From Serripes groenlandicus (taxonomy: Eukaryota > Mollusca > Bivalvia > Cardiida > Cardiidae), in NCBI GenBank assembly GCA_031761405.1, contig JASEVX010000005.1, forward strand, positions 34,476,869-34,540,868: DNA of 64,000 nt, given 5' to 3'. The notes beneath the pieces are model-generated. The model saw only the letters and a list, made by a program, of their open reading frames with translations, did no database searches and was not told the DNA's origin. The translations under genes were made by a program, and so were the position numbers. This document shows, piece by piece, positions 13,175 to 23,570 of the stretch (positions within the stretch are counted from its first letter, which is position 1; each line of letters begins with the position of its first letter).

Positions 13175-14968
13175 TTAGTCGCCGGGCAGAAGCCCGCGAC
13201 TTCTATTTTTAATAGGTTTTCGGAAATCACATGGGAGGAGGGGTTATTATATATATATATTTTTTTTAAATGTCTTGAACATATTACAATTGCGTTTGTT
13301 TAAAAACACTAAGTTATGACACATTTAAAATGAAATAAATATTCCGATGTTTTAAGTATGTGCAGTTTCTTTATTCTGACTTGCATTTACGTTTTTGTGT
13401 TTTATTTACGAAGACAAAACAGTCCCTATTAGCTAGACTGCGATACTTTATTTTCATAAACTATGTAATCAAAAGGCGATAACTACAAACCTTTACGTCG
13501 CACAGTCTAATTTTTTTACATACGCGCACCTGCTTGCAGAAGACTATCGATATGACAATCACTTCGAATTCTCCTTTTAATAAATAAGTATCAACATAAA
13601 CTGGTAACAGAAACAAAAATAAGAAATACTTTGTGAAAATATGTCTCAAATATAAGCCTGTTTATCGGTCGTGAACGTCGAAACGCATTTTCCTCAGTTC
13701 ATGACCTAGTTTCATATTGCCAAAATGTAAACAAAGCGAAGTAACCGGAAGTAAAATGTAAACTTAGAAAAGTGACTTGTTTAGGCAGACCAAAAATGTC
13801 GCACGACGAATTGATTTCTTAAACGTCACTAAACGAGTGCATAGGTCGAATGTAGGAGAAAGAAAGATAATATAGAAATGCTTTTTTTCACTCGAATGCA
13901 GTGGAATAAAACATGCACTAAAGCTTTGCCTGATTTTTTATTCACTTTCTTCGATGTCTGACACTACGCCTCGATTTGACACACATTCGAAAGAATGCTC
14001 AAACACCTTATAACAGATAGATAGCTAATATTACACACTTGAATGATTAAATATATGTGATATTAAATGTTTATTTGGCTTGAAACAAATTAAGAGAAGA
14101 ACAAACTCTGATAAACAATAGATTTAGAAATAAAGAAAATCTGCTCTTTCGCACCCAATTAATTTCATACTTGCCACCTATTAAATAGGGGGTCCAGACG
14201 TTTCGTAACCTCTCCGTTTCGTAACAGAAAACAAATGGCCGTTTGGTAACCGAACCGTTTCGTACCCGGAAAATGTTTGGCTGAAGTAGGGGGTCCAGAC
14301 GTTTCGTAACCTCTCCGTTTCGTAACAGAAAACAAATGGCCGTTTGGTAACCGAACCGTTTCGTACCCGGAAAATGTTTGGCTGTTTGGTAACTGATACT
14401 GTTTTGTAACCGAAAACAAATTAGTTAACTTAAATAGTAATAGGACTCGCAATTGGCATTTCTCTTGCGCCAAACATATATTGTATGCATCAACGATTTA
14501 GATAAACAATTTAGCTGGTATGTTGTTTCAAGTGTGGTCTACTTTTTAAACATATGAGGATAAATTTTAACATCTGTGAAATAGTTATTATAATTATTAT
14601 TAAAAAGGAGGAAGTTCATGTCTTCAGCAATTTAACCGTTTTCTCAATGTTTTAAGCTTTTAAAGGTTTTCATTGTTGCTTCAGACATGGAAAGGGTTTA
14701 AAAGCTTTTTATTGCATGTAGATTTAAATCCCAAAATGTATTAATTTGTTGTGGTTTTATTGACAAATACAAAACATAAAAAATCGTGACCAAAAGAAAT
14801 CCTGAAATTTGTAGATTTATGCGGAATTTCAAAAATCCTGGAATTAGTCCCTATGAAAACATTATGTGTATGTTTAGACTAATGAAAGTCAAGAATACAT
14901 GTGTGTTAAAAAATAAATTAAAGCAGTCTTTTCCGGCGACATTGATGCATTGCATCAACTTTCTCTTG
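13175..14968 (-). mobile_element. Helitron-like element HL1, copy 1
   Basis: On the minus strand it starts CAAGAGAAAG, then the palindrome TTGATGCAATGCATCAA and GTCGCCGG. It ends with the stem-loop GTCGCGGGC-TTCT-GCCCGGCGAC running into CTAA. It lies between A and T with no target duplication, and excising it restores the LINE frame exactly. A CTRR end, a terminal hairpin and A|T insertion are Helitron traits; the 5' end is CA, not the canonical TC. I found no helicase or replication-initiator gene. Copy 2 is at 28818-30092 and is about 0.5 kb shorter internally. Confidence 0.75.
14186..14384. repeat. 101-bp tandem duplication inside HL1
   Basis: TAGGGGGTCCAGACGTTTCG starts at 14186 and again at 14287. 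Each copy contains several GTTTSGTAAC-like phrases. It is present in HL1 copy 1 only; copy 2 lacks this stretch. Confidence 0.9.
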
Positions 14969-15375
14969 TACAGATCAGAATTAACATTTTTGTACACTGT
15001 TGAGTTTTCTGGTGGAATGTATAACAAACAGATAAACACATCATTTTTGTCTTCAGAATTGTTTCCCTTTAATTTAATCCATAGTTTTCCTCTCTGTCAG
15101 TTTTAATTAATTCAATTCTGTTTTCTAACCAATGTTTGTAATATACTATTAGCCCACCGCTGTCACGTTCCGCCTTTTTATTCCATTTCGGACGTGGACA
15201 CACGAAGGCCTTGAAACCGTTAATACTCACATCACGTGACTTAGCATTCCATGTTTCTGTAAATAATAAAAGGTCATATCCATTGATTACATCTAAAAAT
15301 GAGCTATCATGTAGCTTATTCGTAATACCGTTAACATTCCACTGGAGTACCGATATATACCGACAACCGTGAAAA
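14969..15375 (-). pseudogene. LINE endonuclease N-terminal part
   Basis: The minus strand encodes LQWNVNGI and FTETW, the first conserved blocks of APE-type endonucleases, then a DSGGLIVYY segment. After a one-base frame change near 15083 it continues to YIPPEN, ending exactly at the HL1 insertion. Sequence downstream of HL1 (13174 and below) continues the same domain, showing that both pieces are one LINE. Confidence 0.82.
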
Positions 15376-15479
15376 CGGCCGCACTCGATTATATTTATGA
15401 CCGTTTGTTATCGAATAGTAGTGGGTGATCAAACGATTAATTACAGGACAGTTTGTTTCTTTTAAAAAATATTGATGTC

Positions 15480-16190
15480 CAATACAATACAACAATACAA
15501 ATCAAAATATTTTATTTGCAATCATGTACAAGCAGTACAAATAACAAAATACAGAGAATATAATGTGATGTTGTAGTTTCAATAAGTCAGATAGTGTTGA
15601 GAAGGTTTGTTATAAAATGATCTAAAAAAAATCCATATGGATAGCACAATGTGTATGGTACAGGCTAGCTATGATAACTATTAAACTATGTTGAATTCTA
15701 TTAATTGTGTATAGAGATTGTTAGTATATAAGAACAGAATGTATTGTTAATTATTTGTGATAGCTTCATTTCTTCTTTTATTAGCATAATAGATGAATTT
15801 AGCAATATTAAAGATTTCTTTTTTATTTGAAGAAGACATAAGAGTTGTAAATTTGTATATTGTTGGCCACTTGCAGAAATACGGTTTTAAGAATTTTGAA
15901 CGCAAAATATAAAGAAAGGGGCATACGAGAAGGAAGTGGCTAGAAATATATAATAAGAACTTATTAATGTTATTGGAATGAATTTGATAAATTCGAATTG
16001 TTGTATTTGTAAATTATTTACCAACTGGATTAGAAGATTTAATGAGTAGTTTGCTAACACATTTCCCCCTGAGTTGGTATTTATAAATATGCAGCTATGC
16101 ATCCCTTTCCTTCAACATATAATAAATCGTATAACGGTCACTTCGTTAAAAAAAACATTATTTTCTCAACTTTAAATTAAAAAAATAAAA
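15480..16190. other. AT-rich right part of the hAT-like element
   Basis: No transposase motif is visible. An AATAAA on the minus strand near 15510, followed by TTGTATTGTTGTATTG-like repeats, resembles the tail of another retroelement, so a second LINE 3' fragment may be present. This is only a suggestion. Confidence 0.3.
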
Positions 16191-16398
16191 TTAAAAAAGT
16201 TGGCTGACACGAACGAAAACGCTCCAATAACAACGTTCTAGTCTGACTTATGCATGACCAGGAAATGCGAGTTAAAAGAACAACAACAATAACAAAACTC
16301 GGATTTATTGTCTATGAATCTATACGGTTAACCGAGTAACCGGTTACTAAATTATACGAGTAACCGGTTAGTAATATCGGTAACCGTTGCCATCCCTA

Positions 16399-16406
16399 CT
16401 ACAGAC
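16399..16406. repeat. right 8-bp target-site duplication
   Basis: CTACAGAC, identical to 9445-9452. Confidence 0.85.
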
Positions 16407-16670
16407 ACATGAAATATATGCCTTTATTATTAAATTGATATTCCCTTGAGAATTGATTCTCTGTGTTGATTCGATAGTTTAAATGTGACTTCACTTCATT
16501 GAAATAACACATCAAAGTGATGCAATATCGGACAAATACTAGGACTATTTTCAGCAAAGGTGTAGTTTAACCGAACGCGGAATTGTAAAGGTCAAATCTT
16601 GTACCAAACAGATAAACACGTTTATTTTTTGAGAACAAATAATTCGTTAAAAATGGTATTCTATGGATTA

Positions 16671-18265
16671 TCTGTCACTAAATCTGGACTCTGCTGTCGG
16701 TGTGTAAGTAAATCCCGACTCAGCTGTCGGTCTGTAAATAAATCCCGATTCGGATAACGGTCTGTCAGTAAATCCCGACTTGGCTAACGGTCTGTTAGTA
16801 AATTACGACTTGGCTAACGGTCTGTTACTAAATCCAGACTCGGCTTACGGTCTGTCAGTAAATCCCGACTCTGCTAACGGTCTGTCAGTAAATCCCGACT
16901 TGGCTTACGTTCTGTCTGTAAATCCCGACTCTGCTAACGGTCTGTCAGTACATCTCGACTCGGCTAACGGTCAGTCATTAAATCTCTTCTCTGCTATCGA
17001 TCGGTCAGTAAATCCAGACTTGGCTAACGTTCTGTCACCAAATTCCAACTGGGCTTACGATATGTCAGTAAATCCCGACTCGGCTTACGATCTGTCAGTA
17101 AATCCCGACTCGACTAACGATCTGTCAGTAAATACCGACTCGGCTAACGATCTGTCAGTAAATACCGACTCGGCTAACAATCTGTCAGTAAATCCCGACT
17201 CGGCTAACGATCTGTCAGTAATTAAAGACTCTGCTAACGATCTGTCAGTAACTCCCGACTCGGCTAGCGATGTGTCAGTAAATCCCGACTCGGCTAACGA
17301 TCTGTTACTAAATCCCGACTCGGCTAGCGATATGTAAGTATATCCCGACTCGGCTAACGATATGTTACTAAATTCCGACTCGACTAACGATCTGTCAGTA
17401 AATCCCGACTCGGCTAACGGTCTGTCTGTAAATCCCGACTCGGCTTACGATATGTCAGTAAATCCCGACTCGGCTAACGATATGTCAGTAAATAGCGACT
17501 CGGCTAACGATCTGTCAGTAAATCCCGACTCGGCTAACGGTCTGTCATTGAATACCGACTCGGCTAACGGTCTGTCAGTAAATCCCGACTCGGCTAACGA
17601 TCTGCCAGTAAATCCCGACTCGGCTAACGATCTTTCAGTAAATTCCGACTCGGTTAACGATCTGTCAGTAAATCCCGACTCGGCTTACAGTCTGTCAGTA
17701 AATCCCGACTCAGCTAAGGGTTTGTCAGTAAATCTCGACTCGGTTAACGATCCGTCAGTAAATCCCGACTCGGCTAACGGTATGTTACTAAATCTCGACT
17801 AGGCTAACGGTCTGTCAGTAAATCCCGACTCGGCTAGCGATCTGTCAGTAAATCCCGACTCGGCTAACGATCTGTCAGTAAATCCCGACTCGGCTTACGG
17901 TCTGTCAGTAAATTCCGACTCAGCTAACGGTCTGTCAGTAAATGTCGACTCGGTTAACGATCTGTCAGTAGATCCCAACTCGGCTAAAGGTATGTTACTA
18001 AATCTCGACTCGGCTAACGGTCAGTCATTAAATCCCTTCTCTGCTTATGTCAAATTCCGACGCGGCTAACGATCTGTCAGTAAATACCGACTCGGCTAAC
18101 GATATGTCAGTAAATCCTGACTCGGCTAACGATCTGTCAGTAAATACCGACTCGGCTAACGGTCTGTCATTAAATCCCGACTCGGCTAACGGTCTGTCAT
18201 TAAATCCCTCCCTTCTGCTATTGATCGGTCAGTAAATACCGACTCGGCTAACGGTCTGTCATTAA
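16671..18265 (+). repeat. 30-bp minisatellite, array A
   Basis: About 53 tandem copies of a 30-bp unit with the core CTGTCAGTAAATCCCGACT followed by CGGCTAACGG or CGGCTAACGA. Because 30 is a multiple of three and the unit has no stop in one frame, long open frames (16780-17337, 17362-17802, 18047-18235) read as a 10-residue repeat. Changes fall equally in all codon positions and stops interrupt, so I do not call it coding. Confidence 0.95.
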
Positions 18266-18369
18266 ACGACCAACGGTCCGTGTCCGATGACTGACACATG
18301 TCATTGTAACTAGCGTCATTTGCTTTGGTTGTAATGTGCTTTACTCCTTGTTATTACCTTTTATCACAT

Positions 18370-18556
18370 CGTTTCCTGGGAAAGTAACCAGTAATACTAG
18401 TCCAGTTATACTATCAACAGCAAGTCAGTCGTTATGCAAACCATAAAACATTGAGCGCCAAAGAGAATACAACATTACTACCATGTGTTGCGTATTTGGT
18501 TTGCCGCTGTCAGGGATCGATCCCGTGACCTCCCACCACTACACCACCTAGGAGTC
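18370..18556 (-). mobile_element. tRNA-derived SINE, family S2
   Basis: On the minus strand it begins CCTAGGTGGTGTAGTGG, a tRNA-like A box, followed by a B box in GGGATCGATCCCTG. The body ends near TTACTTTCCCAGGAAAC. It is the same family as 42613-42880. No equivalent is seen in copy B, so it probably inserted after the duplication. Confidence 0.7.
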
Positions 18557-18570
18557 ATTCGTATTATATA

Positions 18571-18835
18571 TGAGCTGTTCCACGAGAAAACCAACATTAT
18601 GAACTCTGCGTAAAGTATCGACCCGGATCAGCTTAAGCATGCCGCAAAGGCTAACCCGGGCAGACATGTTTCGCCTACTGTGAATGTTCTGCTTCATGAA
18701 TCATTACTCTATACCTTCATGCCCCTGAGACAGGAATGTGCCGGTCTGGATTATCCTGCGTGGACTGCGCAGTCTGATCTGGGTCGATACTTTACGCAGA
18801 GTCAATAATGTTGTTTTTGTCTATGGACGGCTCAT
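18571..18835. mobile_element. palindromic MITE, family M3
   Basis: The left end TGAGCTGTTCCACGAGAAAA is mirrored imperfectly on the right by TTTTTGTCTATGGACGGCTCA. The arms carry TATCGACCCGGATCAGC and GATCTGGGTCGATAC. It is not seen in the paralogous part of copy B. Confidence 0.75.
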
Positions 18836-18915
18836 ATTGGTTAGAAAGCTTATGTTGAACTATAGTCAGTTTCGTTCAAGAGAGTAAAGTTGTGTTCGGA
18901 CTAGTGTGAAAAAAC

Positions 18916-19493
18916 GTCAAACAATCAATCTGATCATCCAGCTAGTCCTGACGAATTCGATATACGTTCGTTTGTGTGATGTTCTGTTGCATCTAGAACT
19001 GATGGGGGAACGAAAATCAAAATTTGAATAACATTAATTGAACATGACGACTGTCAGTGATCGGGGAGCTTAACAAGAATTGACATTCACTTCGTTCTCG
19101 GAAGAATTTGCAACTCAATTATCCTGGACAAGACGTTCTGGATTTTTTTTACAAATTGAGCGATGTGCTATGTGCAAACCAGCCATATCGCATTTCGGGC
19201 CGGCGTTGATCCAGATCAGCCAGTACATGAGCGCAGTCTGATCCAGATGTGCACTGTTCATCAATTCGTCATTTCTAGCTTTCAATAGATTTCAACCCTG
19301 AATATGGATGCTGATGCATGTCTTTTTCCCAAGGCATACTAAAAACGTTAAGGTTTGTTTTCGCAGGACATCGCGCAACTGTTCCTTTGAAAGGAGAAGA
19401 TTTATTTATTGAAATGTCTTTTTCATAAGGCATAATAATTACATTAAGGTTGGCTTTTCGCAGAAAGTGGTAAAATTCTCATATAAACCATAC
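18916..19493. other. unique-type sequence shared by both duplication copies
   Basis: Highly similar to 27540-28075. No open frame is conserved between the two and no gene is recognised. A short M3-like phrase (GATCCAGATCAGC) is at 19210. Confidence 0.5.
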
Positions 19494-19739
19494 CGAGGGC
19501 TTGGCGTGAAACGGTTGTAACTAGAATTGGTATTTGTTTACCAAGATGAATCACCCTGCCATATAGTCTTTATAAGCGTTAAATCATTTTTCTTGGTGAA
19601 CAATGGAAATTTAGGTGCCATTGCTCGTTCTGAGCAATGGCACCTAAATTTGCATTGTTTACAAAGGGGTCAAAATTGCCCCTAAACCAGGGTTTTCAAA
19701 ATAGGTTTTAAGTTACAACTGTTTCACGCCAAGCTCTCG
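19494..19739. mobile_element. 246-bp hairpin MITE with 4-bp duplication
   Basis: Inverted ends of about 28 bp (CGAGGGCTTGGCGTGAAAC / GTTTCACGCCAAGCTCTCG), with a perfect inner palindrome around AAATTTAGGTGCCATTGCTC. It is flanked by ATAC on both sides (19490-19493, 19740-19743). Copy B has the uninterrupted site near 28074-28081, so the insertion postdates the duplication. Superfamily not assigned. Confidence 0.85.
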
Positions 19740-20000
19740 ATACAGTCGCCAGAATCAGAACCATCCGCACCATTATCATTATTGTTTTCAGTTGTCACAT
19801 ATCACACTAAGGATTACCCATTCAATTTTCAATATTCAATAGTGTGTGCTAGATCGTACCCGTTTCCATATATAATCTCGAAATATATTTTAATATGTTC
19901 AGACATATGTCTAAATTATGTCGATGGGAAATTTGTCCAGAGGCTCATACATTTATGGATTTCTCTGATAACAAAATTGAAAAGGTTCTTTATTCTATGA

Positions 20001-20553
20001 CTTACGAAAGCTTAATAGGACCATCTGAGAGATTTCTTTTTAAAATGTCGTAATAACGGAAACTTAAGGCGTTATAATGCGAAAAAGGGCATAGTAACGC
20101 GAAACAATGCATATTAAGTTAATAACGCAAAGTAAATGCGTAATAATACGAATGCTAAAGAAAGGCGTATTTACGTGAAGTAAAGGCATTATAAATCAAA
20201 ATAAAGTTGTAGTAACGCGGGATAAACGCGTAGTAACGCAAAAGAAAGACGTCGTAACGCAAAAGAAATGTGTAGTAACGCGAAAGAAAGGCGTGGTAGC
20301 AAAATAAGGGTGTAGTTACGCGGGAAAAGGCGTAGTTACGCGAAGGAAGACTTAGTAATGCGAACATTAAGGCAAAATAACGCCAAAAAGGGAGTTAAAT
20401 CCGAAATAAAGGCGTAACATTCGCACTATTACGCATTTGCTTTGCTTTGCGTTATTATTTTTTTGTTCGCGTTACTACGCCTTTTTCCCGCATTATTACA
20501 ACTTGACAATATGAGTTTTCTCTCAAACAATCCTAATAGGCTTTCGTAATGCC
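20001..20553. mobile_element. foldback-like element with minisatellite arms
   Basis: Starts CTTACGAAAGCTTAATAGGA and ends with the inverse TCCTAATAGGCTTTCGTAA. Between them, 20050-20410 holds about 15 loose copies of a roughly 21-bp unit (GTAGTAACGCGAAAGAAAGG-like). From about 20420 to 20500 the same unit runs in inverse orientation. Copy B lacks all of it (site near 28291-28302). Confidence 0.75.
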
Positions 20554-20725
20554 TCCCTTGTACCGAGTTTAAATATTTGAACGGACCAGTTTGATTGAGA
20601 GTGCAATAAGCGAGACAGAAGCCAGACAAATACATGGTATAGAGTCGAAGCTGGGTTCCACGTTCACAGTAATTCGAGAAGCCTAGTAAATCGTTGTCTA
20701 CGACGTAGAATTAAACCCGTATTTA

Positions 20726-20954
20726 TTAATCCTTTCACGCATACAGCAAATCTGCAGAAGACGTCTTTGAAAGCAAAGTGACAAAAACCTGACAAATCTC
20801 CATAAAAGATAGCCTAATTGTTAAATAAAGTTGAAAACATTGTGGCCAAAGGAGAAATTGCTCATCCTGAGCAATTTCACCTTTGGACACAATGTTTTCA
20901 AAAGTCGGCTTCTGCTATTGCGTCAAAATGCGTTTGCAGGTTGGAAAGGGTTAA
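20726..20954 (+). mobile_element. T1 MITE copy
   Basis: TTAA at both ends (20726, 20951), with a central GAGAAATTGCTC/GAGCAATTTC hairpin and GAAAACATTGTGGCCAAA inverted with TTTGGACACAATGTTTTC. At the matching place in copy B stands a T2 element (28467-28683). Confidence 0.9.
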
Positions 20955-21182
20955 ACCTGTCTCACTACCTACACACGCATTTTGACGCATCTGCAGCAAT
21001 TGACATTTGAAAACAATGTGAAAAAAGGAGAAATTCCTCATAATGAGCAAGTTCTCCTTTGTGTCGCAATGTTATCAACTGTATCAATTATATTATATTA
21101 TTAATTAAATAAAAATAAATAATCATAGAGGTTTTCAAGGTCGTCTGCTGCAGATTCGTTGTATGTGAGAAAAACGGGTTAA
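20951..21182 (-). mobile_element. T1 MITE copy sharing a TTAA with its neighbour
   Basis: Its left TTAA is the right TTAA of the preceding MITE. Contains CATCTGCAGCA, the GAAATTCCTCATAATGAGCAA hairpin and GTCGTCTGCTGCAG, and ends near ACGGGTTAA. Its paralogue in copy B (28680-30165) is split by HL1. Confidence 0.82.
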
Positions 21183-21368
21183 GCCTGTTGTATCGCATAT
21201 GCTCACAAGTGATAAGTAGACCAGACCTACATCGGAACAGTTTCTTGTTGTAAGACAGACATTGCGAGTGAAGGAAGTGATTTGTAATCAGTAAGCAAGC
21301 GGAGTTCACATTAACGTCAGAGCTAGACAACAACAAGAAGACATCTAATTTCAATCAAGTATATCTAT

Positions 21369-21412
21369 TGAATCCGGTGAAGCCATTACTATTACAGACT
21401 TTTATAATGTTA
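21369..21412 (+). repeat. single ancestral unit of the copy-B 41-bp array
   Basis: One copy of the GGTGAAGCCATTACTATTACAG...ATAATGTTAAT sequence that is repeated about 75 times at 30335-33445. Confidence 0.8.
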
Positions 21413-22084
21413 ATTCAAAAACACGTCCAGGGATAGATATCAAATTATCTTTGACATAAGAGATGAATGAATATATTTAAATTCAAAAGAATGAATGCAT
21501 CTTATTTAATGAATAACAAAAAGAATAGAAATACAATTACAAATCCATAAATCATTACGGCAAAAGATGAACGATGAATGTATATCAGCGTAATATTGTA
21601 TATAAAATTATAAACGCAAAAACATGTAACCATAAAATAGTTGCTAATGTGACGGCTTCTTGTTTTGACCCAACCCCCTTTCCAATCTCATTAAAATCAG
21701 ACCAAATTACTTCAAAATATTGTAACGAGAATTGGGTTGCTTCTTGAAGCATTTCTGTAGAAGACGGTTTTGATAGTGACGTTGGTAGAGTGTGGCTTTT
21801 CACGAAGATAGGCAACTTGAATCGTGGTTGGTGCCTAGATTGGTGACCCGCGGTGCCCTGACTCTGTAAATGAACCGATACACGTTACATTAACATATCA
21901 GCTTAGCCCTCATAGCGATCTGATCAGGATTGTAACTGTGCACAACTTAGAAAAGGAAAGTTATTAATATTTTAAATAATATCGCTTTCAACGGGCATTT
22001 CAGACATATGATGGCGTCACCTGGGTAAATTACAAATTCTTCTTAACACATCCTGACACGCAATTCAAAGCGCCAAAGGGGGAA

Positions 22085-22304
22085 ATCAAAACTATCGTAC
22101 AACTTGCAGACGCATTTTGACGCATCTGTAGCAGTCGGCATTTGAAAACATTGTGGCAAAGGACGAAACTCCTTTTTTCCCATTTTGCCACAATGTTTTC
22201 AACTCCATCAATAAATACTTTCATTTATAGATATTTCTTCTACTTTTGCCCCGGTGTTTTTGAAGTCGTTAGCTGCATGTTTTTTGCATGTTGGAACGGG
22301 TTAA
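22085..22304 (-). mobile_element. T1 MITE copy, source of a minisatellite
   Basis: GACGCATCTGTAGCAG, GAAAACATTGTGGCAAA inverted with TTTGCCACAATGTTTTC, and the right end GTCGTTAGCTGCATG...GGGTTAA. Its terminal 40 bp is the first unit of the tandem array that follows. Its paralogue is 34860-35078. Confidence 0.88.
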
Positions 22305-23489
22305 AGTCGTTAGCTGCATATTGGAACAGGTTAAAGTCGTTAGCTGCATATTTGTTGCATGTTGGAACAGTTTAAAGTCGTTAGCTGCATATGTGTTGCA
22401 TGTTGAAACGGGTTAAAGTCGTTAGCTGCATATGTGTTGCATGTTGGAACGGGTTAAAGACGTTAGCTGCATATGTGTTGCATGTTAGAACGGGTTAAGG
22501 TCGTTAGATGCATATGTGTTGCATGTTGAAACGGGTTAAAGTCGTTAGCTGCATATGTGTTGCATGTTGGAACGGGTTAAAGTCGTTAGCTGCATATGTG
22601 TTGCATGTTGGAACGGGTTAAAGTCGTTAGCTGCATATTTGTTGCATGTTGGAACGGGTTAAAGTCGTTAGCTGCATATGTGTTGCATGTTGGAACGGGT
22701 TAAAGTCGTTACCTGCATATTTGTTGCATGTTGGAACGGGTTAAAGTCGTTAGCTGCATATGTGTTGCATGTTGGAACGGGTTAAAGTCGTTAGCTGCAT
22801 ATTTGTTGCATGTTGGAACGGCTTAAAGTCGTTAGCTGCATATGTGTTGCATGTTGGAACGAGTTAAAGTCGTTAGCTGCATATGTGTTGCAGGTTGGAA
22901 CAGTTTAAAGTCGTTAGCTGCATATTTGTTGCATGTTGGAACGGGTTAAAGTCGTAAGCTGCATATTTGTTGCTTGTTGGAACGGGTTAAAGTCGTTAGC
23001 TGCATAGTTGTTGCATGTTGGAACGGGTTAAAGTCGTTAGCTGCATATTTGTTGCATGTTGGAACGGGTTAAAGTCGTTAGCTGCATATTTGTTGCATGT
23101 TGGAACGGGTTAAAGTCGTTAGCTGCATATGTGTTGCATGTTGGAACGGGTTAAAGTCGTTAGCTGCATATGTGTTGCATGTTGGAACAGTTTAAAGTCG
23201 TTAGCTGCATAGGTGTTGCATGTTGGAACAGTTTAAAGTCGTTAGCTGCATATTTGTTGCTTGTTGGAACGGGTTAAAGTCGTTAACTGCATAGTTGTTG
23301 CATGTTGGAACGGGTTAAAGTCGTTAGCTGCATATTTGTTGCATGTTGGAACGGGTTAAAGTCGTTGGCTGCATATTGATGCATGTTGGAACGGGTTAAA
23401 GTCGTTAGCTGAATATTTGTTGCATGTTGGAACGGGTTAAAGTCGTTAGCTGCATATTTGTTGCATGAAGGAACGGGTTAAAGTCGTTT
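22265..23489 (+). repeat. 41-bp minisatellite built from a MITE end
   Basis: About 30 head-to-tail copies of a 41-bp unit: AGTCGTTAGCTGCATATGTG followed by TTGCATGTTGGAACGGGTTAA. Unit two is shortened by 11 bp. The unit aligns along its whole length with the T1 terminus (GTCGTCTGCTGCAGATTTGT, then TGTATGTGGGAAAGGGTTAA). Copy B has one unit only (35037-35078). Confidence 0.95.
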
Positions 23490-23499
23490 GTATAGCCGA

Positions 23500-23570
23500 A
23501 CTGGAGATCGAACCCTGGTCTCTCGCTCTCGAAGTGGACAGTACAAAATACATTACCCGGGTTTGCTACT
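23500..23570 (-). mobile_element. tRNA-like (B box) fragment shared by both copies
   Basis: The minus strand contains CCAGGGTTCGATCTCCAG, a pol III B-box-like sequence, with a flanking GCGAGAG arm. The same is at 35090-35160, so it predates the duplication. Probably an old SINE head. Confidence 0.45.

Larger units (their letters stand above)
9651..15400 (-). mobile_element. non-LTR retrotransposon (LINE), interrupted twice
   Basis: A minus-strand LINE. Its 3' end lies near 9651, where the minus strand has AATAAA followed by two ATTATTTGAGAG units in place of a poly(A) tail. Its 5'-most recognisable coding sequence is near 15375. Coding order is APE-type endonuclease, reverse transcriptase, and a C-terminal Cys/His motif. 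It is broken by a 1794-bp Helitron-like element (13175-14968) in the endonuclease, a 313-bp element (about 11396-11708) just before the reverse transcriptase catalytic core, and a small frameshift near 15083. I do not assign a LINE clade. It lies wholly inside the hAT-like element. Confidence 0.9.
9453..16398. mobile_element. hAT-like transposon carrying nested elements
   Basis: The left end TAGGGATGGCAGCG is matched by the inverse of the right end, TAGGGATGGCAACG. Both are followed inward by several CGGTTA / TAACCG subterminal repeats, and the whole is flanked by the 8-bp duplication CTACAGAC. TA-G ends with 8-bp duplications are typical of the hAT superfamily. I see no hAT transposase. Once the LINE (about 9651-15400) is removed, only about 1.2 kb remains, so this is probably a non-autonomous element that received the LINE after it inserted. 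The subterminal CGGTTA motifs could be transposase-binding sites. Confidence 0.8.

Noticed and set aside
13178..13230. First 18-19 codons of the 512-codon LINE frame as the LINE protein N-terminus
   Set aside because: They belong to the HL1 element; the true upstream endonuclease sequence is at 14969-15375.
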